The notes under the pieces: model-generated
What the model saw: only the letters and a program-made list of their open reading frames with translations
Databases searched by the model: none
Told to the model about the DNA's origin: nothing
Program-made: the position numbers and the translations under genes
Assembly (NCBI GenBank): GCA_029593505.1
Contig: JAKTNI010000001.1
Span: 62,001 to 126,000, forward strand
Direction: 5' to 3'
Length of the DNA: 64,000 bases
Source: Streptococcus suis
Lineage (GTDB): Bacteria; Bacillota; Bacilli; Lactobacillales; Streptococcaceae
Part shown: positions 14,186 to 24,290 of the stretch, piece after piece
Position numbering within the stretch: position 1 is the first letter of the stretch
Layout of the letters: every line of letters starts with the position of its first letter

Positions 14186-15038
14186 ACTCGTGGTGCTAGT
14201 TAATCTCCACATATCTCAATTGTAATCCTGTAATTCCTCTAGTCAGTGTGTGTGCTATATCAGAAAGGGAACAAAGTTCTGAAAATCGAGTTTCAATGGT
14301 TCGTCTAATAGCCATCAATTTCCCATGATTATGTTGTTTAGCCCCTGTCATATTTTGACGTAAGGATGTCCATAGCTGATAGACTTTTTGTTCCAGAACA
14401 TTTTTCAGCTCACGACTAAGGTAGCCTAAGTCAGCTAAAATGACGGATTGGTCACATTCTTCTAATAACTCGTGAACCGCTTTAATATCACGAATAGAAG
14501 CTGGTGTGACAACATAGTTCAGAATATAGCCTGATAGAGTGACTGGCATATGTACTTTGAACCCATAGAACCACAGGTGCTTAGGGGCGTTATAACCAAT
14601 GTCCGCCAGTCCTTTAAAAATACGGACTCTATGATTGCGAACGGGTTGACAAAGCGCCAACGGGAAACTATCCATAATGACGATGCTATCAGGAGATATG
14701 TGGTGATTCATAGCTTGACGAATCACTTGTACTAGCCAAATTAATTGCCTTGACCGTCGATTAAAACGACTTCTTTCAAGGAGATAGCCACAAGGAAAGA
14801 GTTGACAGATACGGTAAAAATGCCATTGTGACTTAATTCCTCATTCAGCTTGCAAGAGAAGTAAGACTAGTAGAGATTCATCTGAGACCTTGGACAAGCT
14901 AACGTTATGACGATATTTTAAGCCTTTTGGACAATAATCACGATATAGCTGATGGCAAATCTTTGATTTGTTTAGGCACTTACAGTATAGTCCATTTGGG
15001 CTTTTTAGTGTACTGTGAGATTAACTAGCACCACGAGT
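14186..15038 (-). mobile_element. IS982-like element, copy 2 (defective)
   Basis: 853 bp bounded by inverted ends ACTCGTGGTGCTAGTTAATC (14186) and its complement (15017-15038). It is oriented opposite to copy 1 at 9136. Relative to copy 1 it lacks about 70 bases including the transposase start, probably lost between short CAAA-rich repeats. No clear target duplication is seen at its edges (AAAGCAA on the left, AAATAAT on the right). Confidence 0.8.
14196..14976 (-). pseudogene. IS982-like transposase, broken
   Basis: Read on the minus strand, the frame begins without a start (KSKICHQLYRDYC...), meets TGA after LLLLQAE, the same stop as in copy 1, then runs openly from about 14840 to 14196. 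The open part has the DDE-transposase body: IVIMDSFPLALCQPVRNHRV, IGYNAPKHLWFYGFKVHM and DLGYLSREL. The end is shorter than the IS982-type proteins I recall. A shared stop in both copies means they descend from an already defective element, or that the product is made from an internal start or by readthrough. Confidence 0.75.
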
Positions 15039-15089
15039 AAATAATATTTTTAGAATAAATTAAAGATGATGAGGATTAAAGAAGACAAT

Positions 15090-15794
15090 ATGAAAGTTAT
15101 TGGGAAATTTTTGGCAAAAAAAGTAGCTAGTTTGCTAGTTTTTCTTGGCATTTTAGCTATTGTCATGATTGTTTTTAGAAATAGTATTCTGTCTTGGTTT
15201 CAAGGTACCCATACCGTTCAGTATGAATTTGTGATCAAGAAATTTGAATCAGAGAGTAAGTTGGTCGTAGCAGAAGCAGAGGTAGACACGACTGCTCATC
15301 ATACGTTTCAAAATAATGAGCTGAAAGAATGGCCTGATTGGACAGAACCTATTACCAAGATCTTTGTTGGATGAGAAATGTCAATTGATATTCCTGTTCA
15401 AACAGAGTTCAAGCTAGTATTGAAAGGAATTGAAAAGTCAGATATTCGAGTTCAGAATAATACTCTTACCTTTAAAAAACCAGTAATTGTTGAGGTTGAT
15501 TCTCAGCAGTATGGTGCTATTACAATAAACAATGCAAGCAATGGATTGCTTGATAAAGCTGTAGATATGTTGACATCGGGTCAAAAAGCTCAAGAGTTTT
15601 TAACAGATAAATCTCAAGAAGCCATTTATGAAACAAGTAAAAAAGTCTTGAATGATGCAAAACGTCGAGAGAAAGTGGCAGCATTTGCGGAAACAGCTTT
15701 GGAAAATCTGCTCAACTTAAACTCAGATGAAACGTTAGAAGTCAAGCTGAACACCGATGATTTAAAATTCCAAATTGTTGATCAAAAACCATAA
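15090..15794 (+). pseudogene. DUF4230 family membrane protein, split by a nonsense codon
   Basis: Two frames in the same phase, 15066-15374 and 15378-15794, together make a normal DUF4230 protein: an N-terminal membrane anchor (KKVASLLVFLGILAIVMIVF), then an extracellular domain with HTVQYEFVIKKFESESKL and, after the break, IDIPVQTEFKLVLKGIEKSD and repeated NLNSDE-type strands. The break is a single TGA (15372-15374) after KIFVG, plausibly a former CGA. The ATG at 15378 could restart translation but would give an unanchored fragment. The start was taken at ATG 15090; ATG 15066 is also in frame. It lies just beyond the IS end. Confidence 0.75.
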
Positions 15795-15800
15795 CCCCAT

Positions 15801-15829
15801 AAAAACCGTATCAAAGAGATACGGTTTTT
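15801..15829 (+). terminator. Terminator before hisS
   Basis: AAAAACCGTATC/GATACGGTTTTT perfect 12-base stem, after the DUF4230 stop. Confidence 0.85.
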
Positions 15830-15905
15830 GTGTCCGTTCTATCATTTCCAAAAAATGTAAAATATGGTAAAATAGAGGACAATATGTAGAGAAACGAGAG
15901 ATAAA

Positions 15906-17186
15906 ATGAAACTTCAAAAACCTAAAGGAACGCAAGATATCTTACCGAAAGATTCAGAAAAGTGGCAGTATATAGAGAATTTTGCTCGAACTATTTTCAG
16001 GCAATACAATTATGCAGAGATTCGCACACCTATTTTCGAACATTATGAGGTGATTAGTCGTTCAGTTGGAGATACGACTGATATTGTGACTAAGGAAATG
16101 TACGATTTCTATGATAAGGGAGAGCGCCATATTACTCTTCGTCCAGAAGGAACAGCACCAGTTGTCCGCTCTTATGTAGAGAACAAACTGTTTGCTCCAG
16201 AAGCACAAAAACCAGCTAAGTTATATTATATGGGACCTATGTTTCGCTACGAACGTCCACAAGCTGGTCGCTTGCGTCAGTTTCATCAAATTGGTGTAGA
16301 GTGCTTCGGCTCTAATAACCCAGCTACAGATGTTGAAACCATTGCGATGGCTTATCATTTTTTTGAAAAACTTGGTATCAAAAATGTTCGTCTCCATCTT
16401 AATAGCTTGGGAAATCCCGAAAGTCGTGCAGCCTATCGTCAAGCTTTGATTGATTATTTGACGCCATTGAAAGAACAACTTTCCAAGGATAGTCAACGTC
16501 GATTAAAGAAGAATCCTCTGCGTGTTCTTGATTCTAAGGAAAAAGAGGATAAGCAAGCGGTGAAGAATGCTCCGTCTATCCTTGATTATTTGGATGAAGA
16601 CAGCAAAATTCATTTTAAAGCAGTTCGGTCTATGTTGAATCAATTAGGTATTCCGTATATGATTGATACGAAGATGGTGCGTGGACTAGATTATTATAAT
16701 CATACTATTTTCGAGTTCATAACAGATGTAGCAGGAACTGATTTAACTATTTGTGCTGGTGGACGTTATGATGGTTTGGTTTCTTACTTTGGTGGACCAG
16801 AGACACCGGGATTTGGTTTTGGTATGGGGATTGAGCGCTTGTTACTTGTGCTTGAAAAACAAGCCATTGAACTTCCTATCCCATATCAGTTAGATGTTTA
16901 TATAGCAGTTCTTGGTCAGGAAGCTAATAGTGAAGCACTGGCATTAGTCCAAGCTTTACGCAAGCAAGGTTTCCATGCAGAGCGTGATTATCTTGATCGT
17001 AAGTTAAAGGCTCAATTTAAGTCAGCAGATGTATTTGAAGCGAAGACTATTATCACCTTGGGTGCTAGTGAGATTGAATCAGGTCATGTTATTGTCAAGA
17101 ACAATCAAACACGTACTCAAGTAGAAACAAGTCTGGAAACGCTCAAACTGGATTTTACAAGTATTCTAAAAAAATTAGATAAGTAG
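15906..17186 (+). CDS. hisS: Histidyl-tRNA synthetase
   Basis: The 426-residue class II synthetase charges tRNA-His with histidine. It opens [14 protein letters not shown], the family N-terminus. Motif 2 is seen at [20 protein letters not shown], the histidine-binding stretch at [13 protein letters not shown], and motif 3 at [14 protein letters not shown]; the anticodon-binding domain fills the last 100 residues. Length is normal. It has its own spacer with a TGGTAAAAT-type -10 and is followed by its own terminator. All key motifs look intact. Confidence 0.96.
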   Translation: MKLQKPKGTQDILPKDSEKWQYIENFARTIFRQYNYAEIRTPIFEHYEVISRSVGDTTDIVTKEMYDFYDKGERHITLRPEGTAPVVRSYVENKLFAPEAQKPAKLYYMGPMFRYERPQAGRLRQFHQIGVECFGSNNPATDVETIAMAYHFFEKLGIKNVRLHLNSLGNPESRAAYRQALIDYLTPLKEQLSKDSQRRLKKNPLRVLDSKEKEDKQAVKNAPSILDYLDEDSKIHFKAVRSMLNQLGIPYMIDTKMVRGLDYYNHTIFEFITDVAGTDLTICAGGRYDGLVSYFGGPETPGFGFGMGIERLLLVLEKQAIELPIPYQLDVYIAVLGQEANSEALALVQALRKQGFHAERDYLDRKLKAQFKSADVFEAKTIITLGASEIESGHVIVKNNQTRTQVETSLETLKLDFTSILKKLDK

Positions 17187-17209
17187 TAGCTGTGGCTACT
17201 GCTTTTTTG
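17184..17209 (+). terminator. hisS terminator
   Basis: AGTAG/CTACT stem with extra pairs and TTTTTT, overlapping the hisS stop. Confidence 0.7.
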
Positions 17210-17216
17210 AATAAAA

Positions 17217-17244
17217 AGAAGTGATGTTTAACATCACTTCTTAG
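17217..17244 (-). terminator. adhP terminator
   Basis: AAGAAGTGATGTT/AACATCACTTCTT near-perfect palindrome just past the adhP stop on the minus strand. Confidence 0.75.
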
Positions 17245-17250
17245 AACAAA

Positions 17251-18276
17251 TTAGTGAGAATGACAGAAGTCTAGCACCATACGACCTTGAATACTTCCGG
17301 CAGCCATTTCCTCAAAGACTGCTTCTGCATCTTCAACAGGACGTTTTTGAACGACAGGTACTACTAGACCCATTGCACCAAAATGGAAAGCTTCTTCCAA
17401 ATCTTTACGAGTTCCAACGAGAGAACCGACAACTTTTATACCGTCTAATACAGTTTTCACGATGCTAAGATCCATGTATTCAGAAGGAAGTCCAACGGCG
17501 ACGACATAGCCACCTGCACGTACGCTATCAATGGCTTGATTGAAAGCAATTTTTGAAACAGCAGTAACAACAGCAGAATGAGTACCACCGTTAGTGATTT
17601 CTTTGATATAAGCAGGAACATCATCCATTTCAGTAGCGTTAATAACGATATCGGCGCCAACTTCTTTTGCTAATTCTAATTTATCAGAATTAATGTCAAT
17701 AGCGATAACATGAGCATTGAAAACTTTTTTAGCATACTGCACGGCTAGATTACCTAATCCACCTGCACCATAGATAGCAATCCATTGTCCCGGATCTAGA
17801 TGAGCCTCTTTAATAGCTTTGTAACAAGTCACACCAGCACAAGTAATGGAACTGGCCTGTGCTGGATCTAGTCCTTCTGGAACTTTTACAGCATAGTCAG
17901 CAGTGACGATACATTGTTCTGCCATGCCACCATCTACGGAATAACCAGCATTTTTCACGGTACGACAGAGTGTTTCACGACCTGTTGTACAATACTCACA
18001 TCGACCACATCCTTGGAAGAACCAAGCGATGCTGACACGGTCGCCAATTTTTAGACTGGTCACATCTGGAGCAATTTCAGTAACAATTCCAATTCCTTCA
18101 TGACCTAGAACACGACCCGGAACTTTTCCAAAGTCTCCATTTGCGACATGAAGATCGGTATGGCAAACACCACAGTATTCAACCTGAACTAGCGCTTCTC
18201 CGGCTTCGAGAGGACGAAGTTCTTTTTCGACGACAACGACACCAGTTGATTCTGGATTGACAACAACTGCTTTCAT
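17251..18276 (-). CDS. adhP: Zinc-dependent alcohol dehydrogenase
   Basis: The 341-residue medium-chain dehydrogenase interconverts ethanol and acetaldehyde with NAD(H). Catalytic zinc ligands are in CGVCHTDLH (Cys near 37) and GHEGIG; the structural zinc is held by [15 protein letters not shown] (about 89-103). The Rossmann motif is [15 protein letters not shown] (about 170). Length and motifs fit the AdhP/AdhA type. It is divergent from adhE across a 413-bp regulatory spacer and has a cre-like site near its start. Confidence 0.93.
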   Translation of the reverse strand: MKAVVVNPESTGVVVVEKELRPLEAGEALVQVEYCGVCHTDLHVANGDFGKVPGRVLGHEGIGIVTEIAPDVTSLKIGDRVSIAWFFQGCGRCEYCTTGRETLCRTVKNAGYSVDGGMAEQCIVTADYAVKVPEGLDPAQASSITCAGVTCYKAIKEAHLDPGQWIAIYGAGGLGNLAVQYAKKVFNAHVIAIDINSDKLELAKEVGADIVINATEMDDVPAYIKEITNGGTHSAVVTAVSKIAFNQAIDSVRAGGYVVAVGLPSEYMDLSIVKTVLDGIKVVGSLVGTRKDLEEAFHFGAMGLVVPVVQKRPVEDAEAVFEEMAAGSIQGRMVLDFCHSH

Positions 18277-18330
18277 GGCAGACCTCCTATTTAAGTGATG
18301 AATATAGTAAGTATAACCACGCTATAAAAG

Positions 18331-18343
18331 TATAGCGCTTTCA
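18331..18343 (-). promoter_or_regulatory. cre-like CcpA site upstream of adhP
   Basis: Minus-strand TGAAAGCGCTATA, matching most of the catabolite response element consensus, 55 bases before the adhP start. Suggests glucose-dependent control. Confidence 0.5.
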
Positions 18344-18563
18344 TTGTTAATAATATCACAAATAATGATTTGAATCAAGGAAAGATAACAGTGAATACAT
18401 CGTGAAAATTATCGGTAAATACTCTCTATTTTCACGAAAAAACAGGAGATTCAGTAGCAGTTTAGATAGACAGGACGATTCTTCTGATCTTTAGTTGCCT
18501 TATTGTTTAAAATTAAACAAAAATGTTTGGGGCAGAAGAATTTCTTGATATAAAAAACAAAAA

Positions 18564-18577
18564 AGAAAGCGCTTTCT
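18564..18577 (+). promoter_or_regulatory. cre-like CcpA site upstream of adhE
   Basis: Perfect palindrome AGAAAGCGCTTTCT with the central AAAGCGCTTT of strong cre sites, about 55 bases before the adhE -35. Confidence 0.6.
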
Positions 18578-18595
18578 AAAAGAAAAACAGAAAAA

Positions 18596-18611
18596 TGTGA
18601 AAAAATTAACA
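18596..18611 (+). promoter_or_regulatory. Rex-like operator 1 of adhE
   Basis: TGTGAAAAAATTAACA, close to the redox repressor Rex consensus TTGTGAAnnnnTTCACAA. It lies 8 bases before the -35 (18619). Confidence 0.6.
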
Positions 18612-18618
18612 ATTTTTC

Positions 18619-18647
18619 TTTACAAATGGCTCGAAAAGTTGTAGAAT
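18619..18647 (+). promoter_or_regulatory. adhE promoter
   Basis: TTTACA (18619-18624), 17 bases, TAGAAT (18642-18647). Confidence 0.6.
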
Positions 18648-18651
18648 ATAA

Positions 18652-18669
18652 TTGTGAAAAAATTAACAA
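18652..18669 (+). promoter_or_regulatory. Rex-like operator 2 of adhE
   Basis: TTGTGAAAAAATTAACAA, one half-site perfect, just downstream of the -10 where bound Rex would block the polymerase. Known streptococcal adhE genes are Rex targets, relieved at high NADH. Confidence 0.7.
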
Positions 18670-18689
18670 ACTGATTTTGGAGGAACACA

Positions 18690-21341
18690 ATGGCTGATAA
18701 AAAAGCAGTATCACCGGAAGATAAAGTACTAGAGGCTAAAAAACATGTAGATGAGCTTGTTCAAAAAGGTTTGGTGGCTCTAGATGAATTCCGCAAATTA
18801 GGTCAAGAAGAAGTGGATTACATTGTAGCGAAAGCTTCTGTAGCAGCACTTGATAAACACGGAGAATTGGCTATGCATGCCTTTGAAGAAACCAAACGAG
18901 GTGTATTCGAAGACAAAGCCACCAAAAACTTATTTGCGTGTGAACATGTTGTTAATAACATGCGCCATACAAAAACGGTTGGTGTCATTGAAGAAGATGA
19001 TGTTACAGGTTTAACATTGATTGCAGAGCCAGTTGGTGTCATTTGTGGTGTAACACCAACAACGAACCCAACATCTACAGCGATTTTCAAGTCTTTAATT
19101 GCTTTGAAGACACGTAATCCAATTGTTTTTGCTTTTCATCCGTCTGCTCAAGAGTCATCTGCTCATGCAGCGCGTGTTGTATATGAAGCAGCAGTTGCAG
19201 CAGGTGCACCAGAAAATTGTATTCAATGGATTACAAAGCCATCTATGGAAGCTACTTCTGAATTGATGAAACACGATGGGATTGCAACCATTCTTGCAAC
19301 AGGTGGAAATGCAATGGTGCGTGCAGCATACTCTTGTGGAAAACCAGCTCTTGGAGTAGGTGCTGGAAACGTTCCAGCCTATGTTGAAAAATCAGCAAAT
19401 ATTCGTCAAGCAGCTCATGATATCGTCATGTCTAAATCGTTTGATAATGGTATGGTGTGTGCTTCTGAACAAGCAGTTATCATTGATAAAGAAGTATATG
19501 ATGAGTTTGTAACAGAGTTTAAGTCTTACAAAACATACTTTGTTAATAAGAAAGAAAAAGCTCTCCTTGAAGAATATTGCTTTGGTGTGAAGGCAAATAG
19601 CAAAAACTGTGCAGAAGGCAAGTTGAACGCAGATATTGTTGGTCGTCCTGCCGCATGGATTGCAGAACAAGCAGGCTTCTCTGTTCCAGAAGGTACAAAC
19701 ATCTTGGCAGCGGAAGTTTCTGAAATCGGTGAAAAAGAGCCATTGACTCGTGAAAAATTGTCGCCTGTTATCGCAGTTTTGAAAGTGGATGGTCGTGCAG
19801 AAGGTCTTGAAGCAGCACGTCAGATGGTTGAATTCCACGGACTTGGTCACTCAGCGGCTATCCATACTGAAGATGCAGAATTGGCAAAAGAGTTTGGTAC
19901 AATTGTTCGTGCTATTCGTGTCATTTGGAACTCTCCATCTACTTTTGGTGGTATCGGTGATGTTTACAATGCATTCTTACCATCGTTGACACTTGGCTGT
20001 GGCTCTTACGGTCGTAACTCTATCAGTGACAATGTTAGCGCCATGAACTTGCTTAATATCAAAAAAGTAGGAAGACGTAGAAATAATATGCAATGGTTTA
20101 AAGTTCCTTCAAAAACATACTTCGAACGTGACTCTATTCAATATCTTCAAAAATGTCGTGATGTAGAACGTGTTATGATTGTTACAGACCATGCTATGGT
20201 TGAACTTGGATTCTTGGATCGTATCATCGAACAATTGGATCTTCGCCGTAACAAGGTTGTGTACCAAATCTTTTCAGATGTTGAGCCAGATCCAGATATT
20301 ACAACGGTTTACAAAGGTACAGAATTGATGCGTACCTTTAAACCAGATACTATTATTGCGCTTGGTGGCGGTTCACCAATGGATGCTGCTAAAGTAATGT
20401 GGCTCTTCTACGAACAACCAACAGTTGACTTTAAGGATCTTGTTCAAAAATTCATGGACATTCGTAAACGTGCCTTCAAGTTCCCAGAACTTGGTAAAAA
20501 GTCTAAGTTTATTGCTATTCCGACAACATCTGGTACTGGTTCAGAAGTAACACCATTTGCTGTTATTTCTGATAAAGCAAATAATCGTAAGTATCCAATT
20601 GCTGATTATTCATTAACACCAACAGTAGCGATTGTTGACCCGGCACTTGTATTGACAGTACCTGCACACGTTACAGCAGATACTGGTATGGACGTATTGA
20701 CTCACGCAACGGAAGCTTATGTATCAACAGTAGCTAATGACTTTACAGATGGTCTTGCACTGCAAGCAATCAAATTGGTATTTGAAAATCTTGAAAGCTC
20801 AGTGAAGAATGCAGATTTCGAATCACGTGAAAAAATGCATAATGCTTCTACAATTGCGGGTATGGCATTTGCCAATGCATTCTTAGGAATTTCTCACTCA
20901 ATGGCACATAAGATTGGCGGACGCTTCCATACAGTTCATGGTCGTACAAATGCTATCTTGCTTCCATATGTTATTCGCTACAATGGTACACGTCCAGCTA
21001 AGACAGCTACATGGCCTAAGTACAATTATTACAAAGCAGATGAAAAATACCAAGATATTGCTAAAATGCTTGGTTTGCCAGCATCAACTCCAGAAGAAGG
21101 AGTTGCATCATACGCTAAAGCTGTGTACGAACTTGGTGAGAGAATTGGTATTCAAATGAACTTGAAAGCTCAAGGTATTGATGAGAAAGAATTGAAAGAA
21201 CATTCTCGTGAATTAGCGCTGCTTGCTTATGAAGATCAATGTACACCAGCAAATCCACGCTTGGCAATGGTTGATCACATGCAAGAAATCATTGAAGATG
21301 CTTATTATGGTTATAAAGAGCGTCCAGGACGTTTGAAATAA
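18690..21341 (+). CDS. adhE: Bifunctional acetaldehyde-CoA / alcohol dehydrogenase
   Basis: The 883-residue protein reduces acetyl-CoA to acetaldehyde and then ethanol, regenerating NAD in mixed-acid fermentation. The N-terminal aldehyde dehydrogenase half (about 1-440) has the catalytic Cys in NGMVCASEQ and the nucleotide motif [12 protein letters not shown] linker precedes the iron-dependent alcohol dehydrogenase half (460-883) with [10 protein letters not shown] and the iron-binding histidines in [17 protein letters not shown]. Such proteins form helical spirosomes. Length is normal. The ribosome site is TTGGAGG. It pairs in function with pflA further on. Confidence 0.96.
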   Translation: MADKKAVSPEDKVLEAKKHVDELVQKGLVALDEFRKLGQEEVDYIVAKASVAALDKHGELAMHAFEETKRGVFEDKATKNLFACEHVVNNMRHTKTVGVIEEDDVTGLTLIAEPVGVICGVTPTTNPTSTAIFKSLIALKTRNPIVFAFHPSAQESSAHAARVVYEAAVAAGAPENCIQWITKPSMEATSELMKHDGIATILATGGNAMVRAAYSCGKPALGVGAGNVPAYVEKSANIRQAAHDIVMSKSFDNGMVCASEQAVIIDKEVYDEFVTEFKSYKTYFVNKKEKALLEEYCFGVKANSKNCAEGKLNADIVGRPAAWIAEQAGFSVPEGTNILAAEVSEIGEKEPLTREKLSPVIAVLKVDGRAEGLEAARQMVEFHGLGHSAAIHTEDAELAKEFGTIVRAIRVIWNSPSTFGGIGDVYNAFLPSLTLGCGSYGRNSISDNVSAMNLLNIKKVGRRRNNMQWFKVPSKTYFERDSIQYLQKCRDVERVMIVTDHAMVELGFLDRIIEQLDLRRNKVVYQIFSDVEPDPDITTVYKGTELMRTFKPDTIIALGGGSPMDAAKVMWLFYEQPTVDFKDLVQKFMDIRKRAFKFPELGKKSKFIAIPTTSGTGSEVTPFAVISDKANNRKYPIADYSLTPTVAIVDPALVLTVPAHVTADTGMDVLTHATEAYVSTVANDFTDGLALQAIKLVFENLESSVKNADFESREKMHNASTIAGMAFANAFLGISHSMAHKIGGRFHTVHGRTNAILLPYVIRYNGTRPAKTATWPKYNYYKADEKYQDIAKMLGLPASTPEEGVASYAKAVYELGERIGIQMNLKAQGIDEKELKEHSRELALLAYEDQCTPANPRLAMVDHMQEIIEDAYYGYKERPGRLK

Positions 21342-21377
21342 TTGCCTCCAATTTATTATTCTGAACGTTTTTACCAA

Positions 21378-21411
21378 AATATTCTCTATCGAATAGGTAG
21401 AGGATATTTTT
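21378..21411 (+). terminator. adhE terminator
   Basis: AATATTCTCTA/TAGAGGATATT stem with TTTTTAT tail. Confidence 0.75.
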
Positions 21412-21541
21412 ATATTTAGAAAAAGAACGGTACCTCAAATACCTGTTCATCCAATTAAAATGATGCAGTTTATATCATATCTTACCAATTTTTATCTGAT
21501 TTATGATAGAATAGAAAAAATAGAATTATATGGGGAATAGC

Positions 21542-23026
21542 ATGACATTAGTATATCAATCAACACGTAATGCACAAAATAGGGTTTCTGCCAGTCAGGC
21601 AATTTTGCAAGGCTTGGCGACAGATGGTGGTTTGTTTACACCGATTTCGTATCCACAGGTAGAGTTGGATTTTTCAATTTTAAAAGACGCTTCTTATCAA
21701 GATGTAGCAAAGCTTATTTTATCTGCTTTCTTAGATGATTTTACAGCTGAAGAATTAGATTATTGTATTCGTAATGCTTATGATCAAAAGTTCGATACAC
21801 CGGCTATTGCTCCAGTTGTGGCATTGAATGGACAGTATAATTTAGAACTTTTTCGTGGTTCAACTATTGCTTTTAAGGATATGGCTTTGTCCATCTTGCC
21901 TTACTTGATGACAACTGCTGCAAAAAAACATGGTCTTGAAAATGAAATCGTTATTTTGACAGCAACTTCGGGCGATACGGGTAAAGCAGCTATGGCTGGT
22001 TTTGCTGATGTTCTCGGAACAAAAATCATTGTTTTCTACCCACGCGATGGTGTCTCTAAAGTACAAGAACTTCAGATGACCACTCAAACAGGAGCTAATA
22101 CTCATGTTGTCGCTATTGACGGAAATTTTGATGATGCTCAGACGAATGTAAAAAAGATGTTTAATGATGAGCAATTGCGTGCTAAACTGGCGAATAACAA
22201 TCTTCAGTTTTCATCGGCAAACTCTATGAACATTGGTCGTTTAGTACCACAAATTGTCTACTACGTGTATGCGTATGCACAGCTAGTGAAGACAGGTGCG
22301 ATTCAAGCTGGTGATCAGATTAATTTTACCGTTCCAACAGGTAATTTTGGAAATATTTTAGCTGCCTATTATGCCAAACAAATTGGTCTTCCGATAGGGA
22401 AATTGATTTGTGCTTCTAATGAAAATAATGTTTTAACAGACTTTTTCAAAACGGGTATCTATGATAAAAAACGTATTTTCCGTGTAACGACTAGTCCATC
22501 TATGGATATTTTAGTGTCGTCGAATTTAGAGCGGTTGATTTTCCATTTGTTTGGAAATGATGCTGTTAAAACGAAGCAGCTAATGGAGTCGCTGAGTACA
22601 ACTGGTCAGTATGATATTCAAGGTGCAGATCCAAATATTCTATCTCTTTTTGATGCTGGTTTTGCAACAGAAGCTGAAACAGCAACAGAAATTAAGCGAG
22701 TTTATGAAGAATCTTCTTATATTGAAGATCCTCATACAGCAGTTGCTTCAGCAGTATGCAAGCATTATAGAGATGAAACGGGAGATCAGACTCCAACAGT
22801 TGTAGTTTCGACAGCTAGTCCATATAAGTTTCCTGTTGTGGCAGTAGAGTCTGTAACAGGGCAATCTGCTTTATCAGATTTTGAGGCACTTGGCAAACTT
22901 CATGAGCTATCTGGCGTGGCTTTACCACCTGCTGTTGCTGACTTAGAAACAGCACTTGTTCGCCATAAAACAGTCGTGGCTGCAAGTGATATGCAGACTG
23001 AAGTTGAGCGTTATTTGGGAGTGTAA
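21542..23026 (+). CDS. thrC: Threonine synthase
   Basis: About 494 residues; converts O-phosphohomoserine to threonine with pyridoxal phosphate. The PLP lysine is in STIAFKDMALS (about residue 110) and the phosphate-binding loop in TATSGDTGKAAM. ATG 21530 is in frame, but ATG 21542 (MTLVYQSTRNAQNRVSASQA) matches the family N-terminus and has GGGG upstream. It stands alone with its own promoter (-10 TATGATAGAAT region near 21505). Length fits the long bacterial form. Confidence 0.93.
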   Translation: MTLVYQSTRNAQNRVSASQAILQGLATDGGLFTPISYPQVELDFSILKDASYQDVAKLILSAFLDDFTAEELDYCIRNAYDQKFDTPAIAPVVALNGQYNLELFRGSTIAFKDMALSILPYLMTTAAKKHGLENEIVILTATSGDTGKAAMAGFADVLGTKIIVFYPRDGVSKVQELQMTTQTGANTHVVAIDGNFDDAQTNVKKMFNDEQLRAKLANNNLQFSSANSMNIGRLVPQIVYYVYAYAQLVKTGAIQAGDQINFTVPTGNFGNILAAYYAKQIGLPIGKLICASNENNVLTDFFKTGIYDKKRIFRVTTSPSMDILVSSNLERLIFHLFGNDAVKTKQLMESLSTTGQYDIQGADPNILSLFDAGFATEAETATEIKRVYEESSYIEDPHTAVASAVCKHYRDETGDQTPTVVVSTASPYKFPVVAVESVTGQSALSDFEALGKLHELSGVALPPAVADLETALVRHKTVVAASDMQTEVERYLGV

Positions 23027-23216
23027 GTAACGAGATTGATTCACAGTTGATTGATGTGATTTCTATTCAAATTCTTTTGAGGTATTTCTAGTGAAAGGAA
23101 TCTGCTTTTTTCAATCAGCTACATGAGAATAGAAAGAAGTCTATTACTACTCTGCTAGCTACTGATACTATTTAAGTATGGCTCTTTCTAGGAATTTTCA
23201 TATAAAATGAGGATAG

Positions 23217-23456
23217 ATGATGACATTTGAAGACATTTTACCGGGACTAAAAGCTAAGAAAAAATACATTCGTACGGGATGGGGAGGAGCAGAAAATTAT
23301 GTGCAACTCTTTGATACGCTTGAGATTGATGGAAAAGCTATAGAGGTGACTCCTTATTTTCTTATCAATGTAGCAGGAGAGGGAGAAGGATTTTCTATGT
23401 GGAGCCCAACTCCTTGTGATGTTTTGGCAACAGATTGGGTAGAAGTTCATGACTAA
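23217..23456 (+). CDS. DUF2829 (Tad2-like) small protein
   Basis: The 79-residue protein begins MTFEDILPGLKAKKKYIRTG and ends FSMWSPTPCDVLATDWVEV; the KxGWxG...pYflin...W.Pt..DllA.DW pattern is DUF2829. Phage members of this fold (Tad2) sequester the signal molecule of Thoeris defence; most chromosomal members have no known role. Here it overlaps the downstream SDR gene by 8 bases, so the two are translationally coupled, and no phage genes are near. No extra domain is present. Confidence 0.75.
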   Translation: MMTFEDILPGLKAKKKYIRTGWGGAENYVQLFDTLEIDGKAIEVTPYFLINVAGEGEGFSMWSPTPCDVLATDWVEVHD

Positions 23457-24147
23457 GGTTGCTCTAATTACTGGAGTATCAAGTGGGATTGGGTTAGCTC
23501 AAGCTAAGATTTTTTTGGAAAATGGTTGGCATGTTTTTGGCATTGATAAATCTAGTAAACCAAATTTAGTTGGGAAGTTTGATTTTTTACAATTGGATGT
23601 GACTGAGGATTTATCTCCTGTTTTTTCGTGGTGTCCAACAGTTGATGTTTTGTGTAATACGGCGGGCATTTTAGATGATTATCGGCCACATTTAGAGATT
23701 AGTCAGGTAGAATTGGAGCATATTTTTTCTGTTAATTTTTTTTCGGTGACACGATTGACAAGACAATACTTACAGCAGATGGTGGATAAACGGTCAGGCA
23801 TTATTATAAATATGTGTTCTATTGCTTCTTCTTTGGCAGGTGGTGGAGGTTCAGCCTATACAGCTTCCAAGCATGCTTTAGCTGGTTTTACCAAACAATT
23901 GGCATTGGACTATGCTAAAGTTGGTGTGCAGGTGTTTGGAATTGCACCCGGAGCTGTTCAAACAGCTATGACGGAAAAAGATTTTGAGGTAGCTGGATTG
24001 GCAGAGTGGGTAGCTAATCAAACTCCTATAGGACGTTGGACGCAGCCACAGGAAGTTGCAGAACTGACTTGGATGTTGGCTTCAGGTAAATTTTCGTCAA
24101 TGCAGGGACAGATTGTCACAATTGATGGTGGCTGGAGTTTGAAATAA
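23449..24147 (+). CDS. Short-chain dehydrogenase/reductase (FabG-like)
   Basis: The 232-residue protein is a classical SDR: cofactor loop TGVSSGIGLAQA (about 8-19), NTAG at about 70, catalytic Ser in MCSIASS and YTASK with Tyr and Lys near 145-149, and the closing TIDGGWS. Classical SDRs reduce or oxidise keto/alcohol groups with NAD(P)H. FabG-type 3-oxoacyl-ACP reductase is one option, but the gene is not in a fatty-acid cluster, so the substrate is unknown. Coupled to the DUF2829 gene. Confidence 0.85.
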   Translation: MTKVALITGVSSGIGLAQAKIFLENGWHVFGIDKSSKPNLVGKFDFLQLDVTEDLSPVFSWCPTVDVLCNTAGILDDYRPHLEISQVELEHIFSVNFFSVTRLTRQYLQQMVDKRSGIIINMCSIASSLAGGGGSAYTASKHALAGFTKQLALDYAKVGVQVFGIAPGAVQTAMTEKDFEVAGLAEWVANQTPIGRWTQPQEVAELTWMLASGKFSSMQGQIVTIDGGWSLK

Positions 24148-24290
24148 TTTAATAATTTAGCATTGTAGATTGTGCTTGTAGGAGAACGTTTAGGAAGCTA
24201 ATATATTTTTTAGAGACATGATTGTCTCATTGATAGTGTATTAACAATGGCAGGTTATCCAGATAGAAATTTTGAAACGGAGGTCGCGCT

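Noticed and set aside
9136-15038. Functional composite transposon
   Set aside because: Both IS copies are defective (truncation, internal stop, lost start) and no target duplication was seen at the outer ends, so present-day mobility is not supported.
19392-19850. 152-codon antisense ORF in adhE
   Set aside because: It lies opposite a highly conserved gene, is Cys/Phe-rich in the way antisense frames of AT-rich genes are, and has no start signals.
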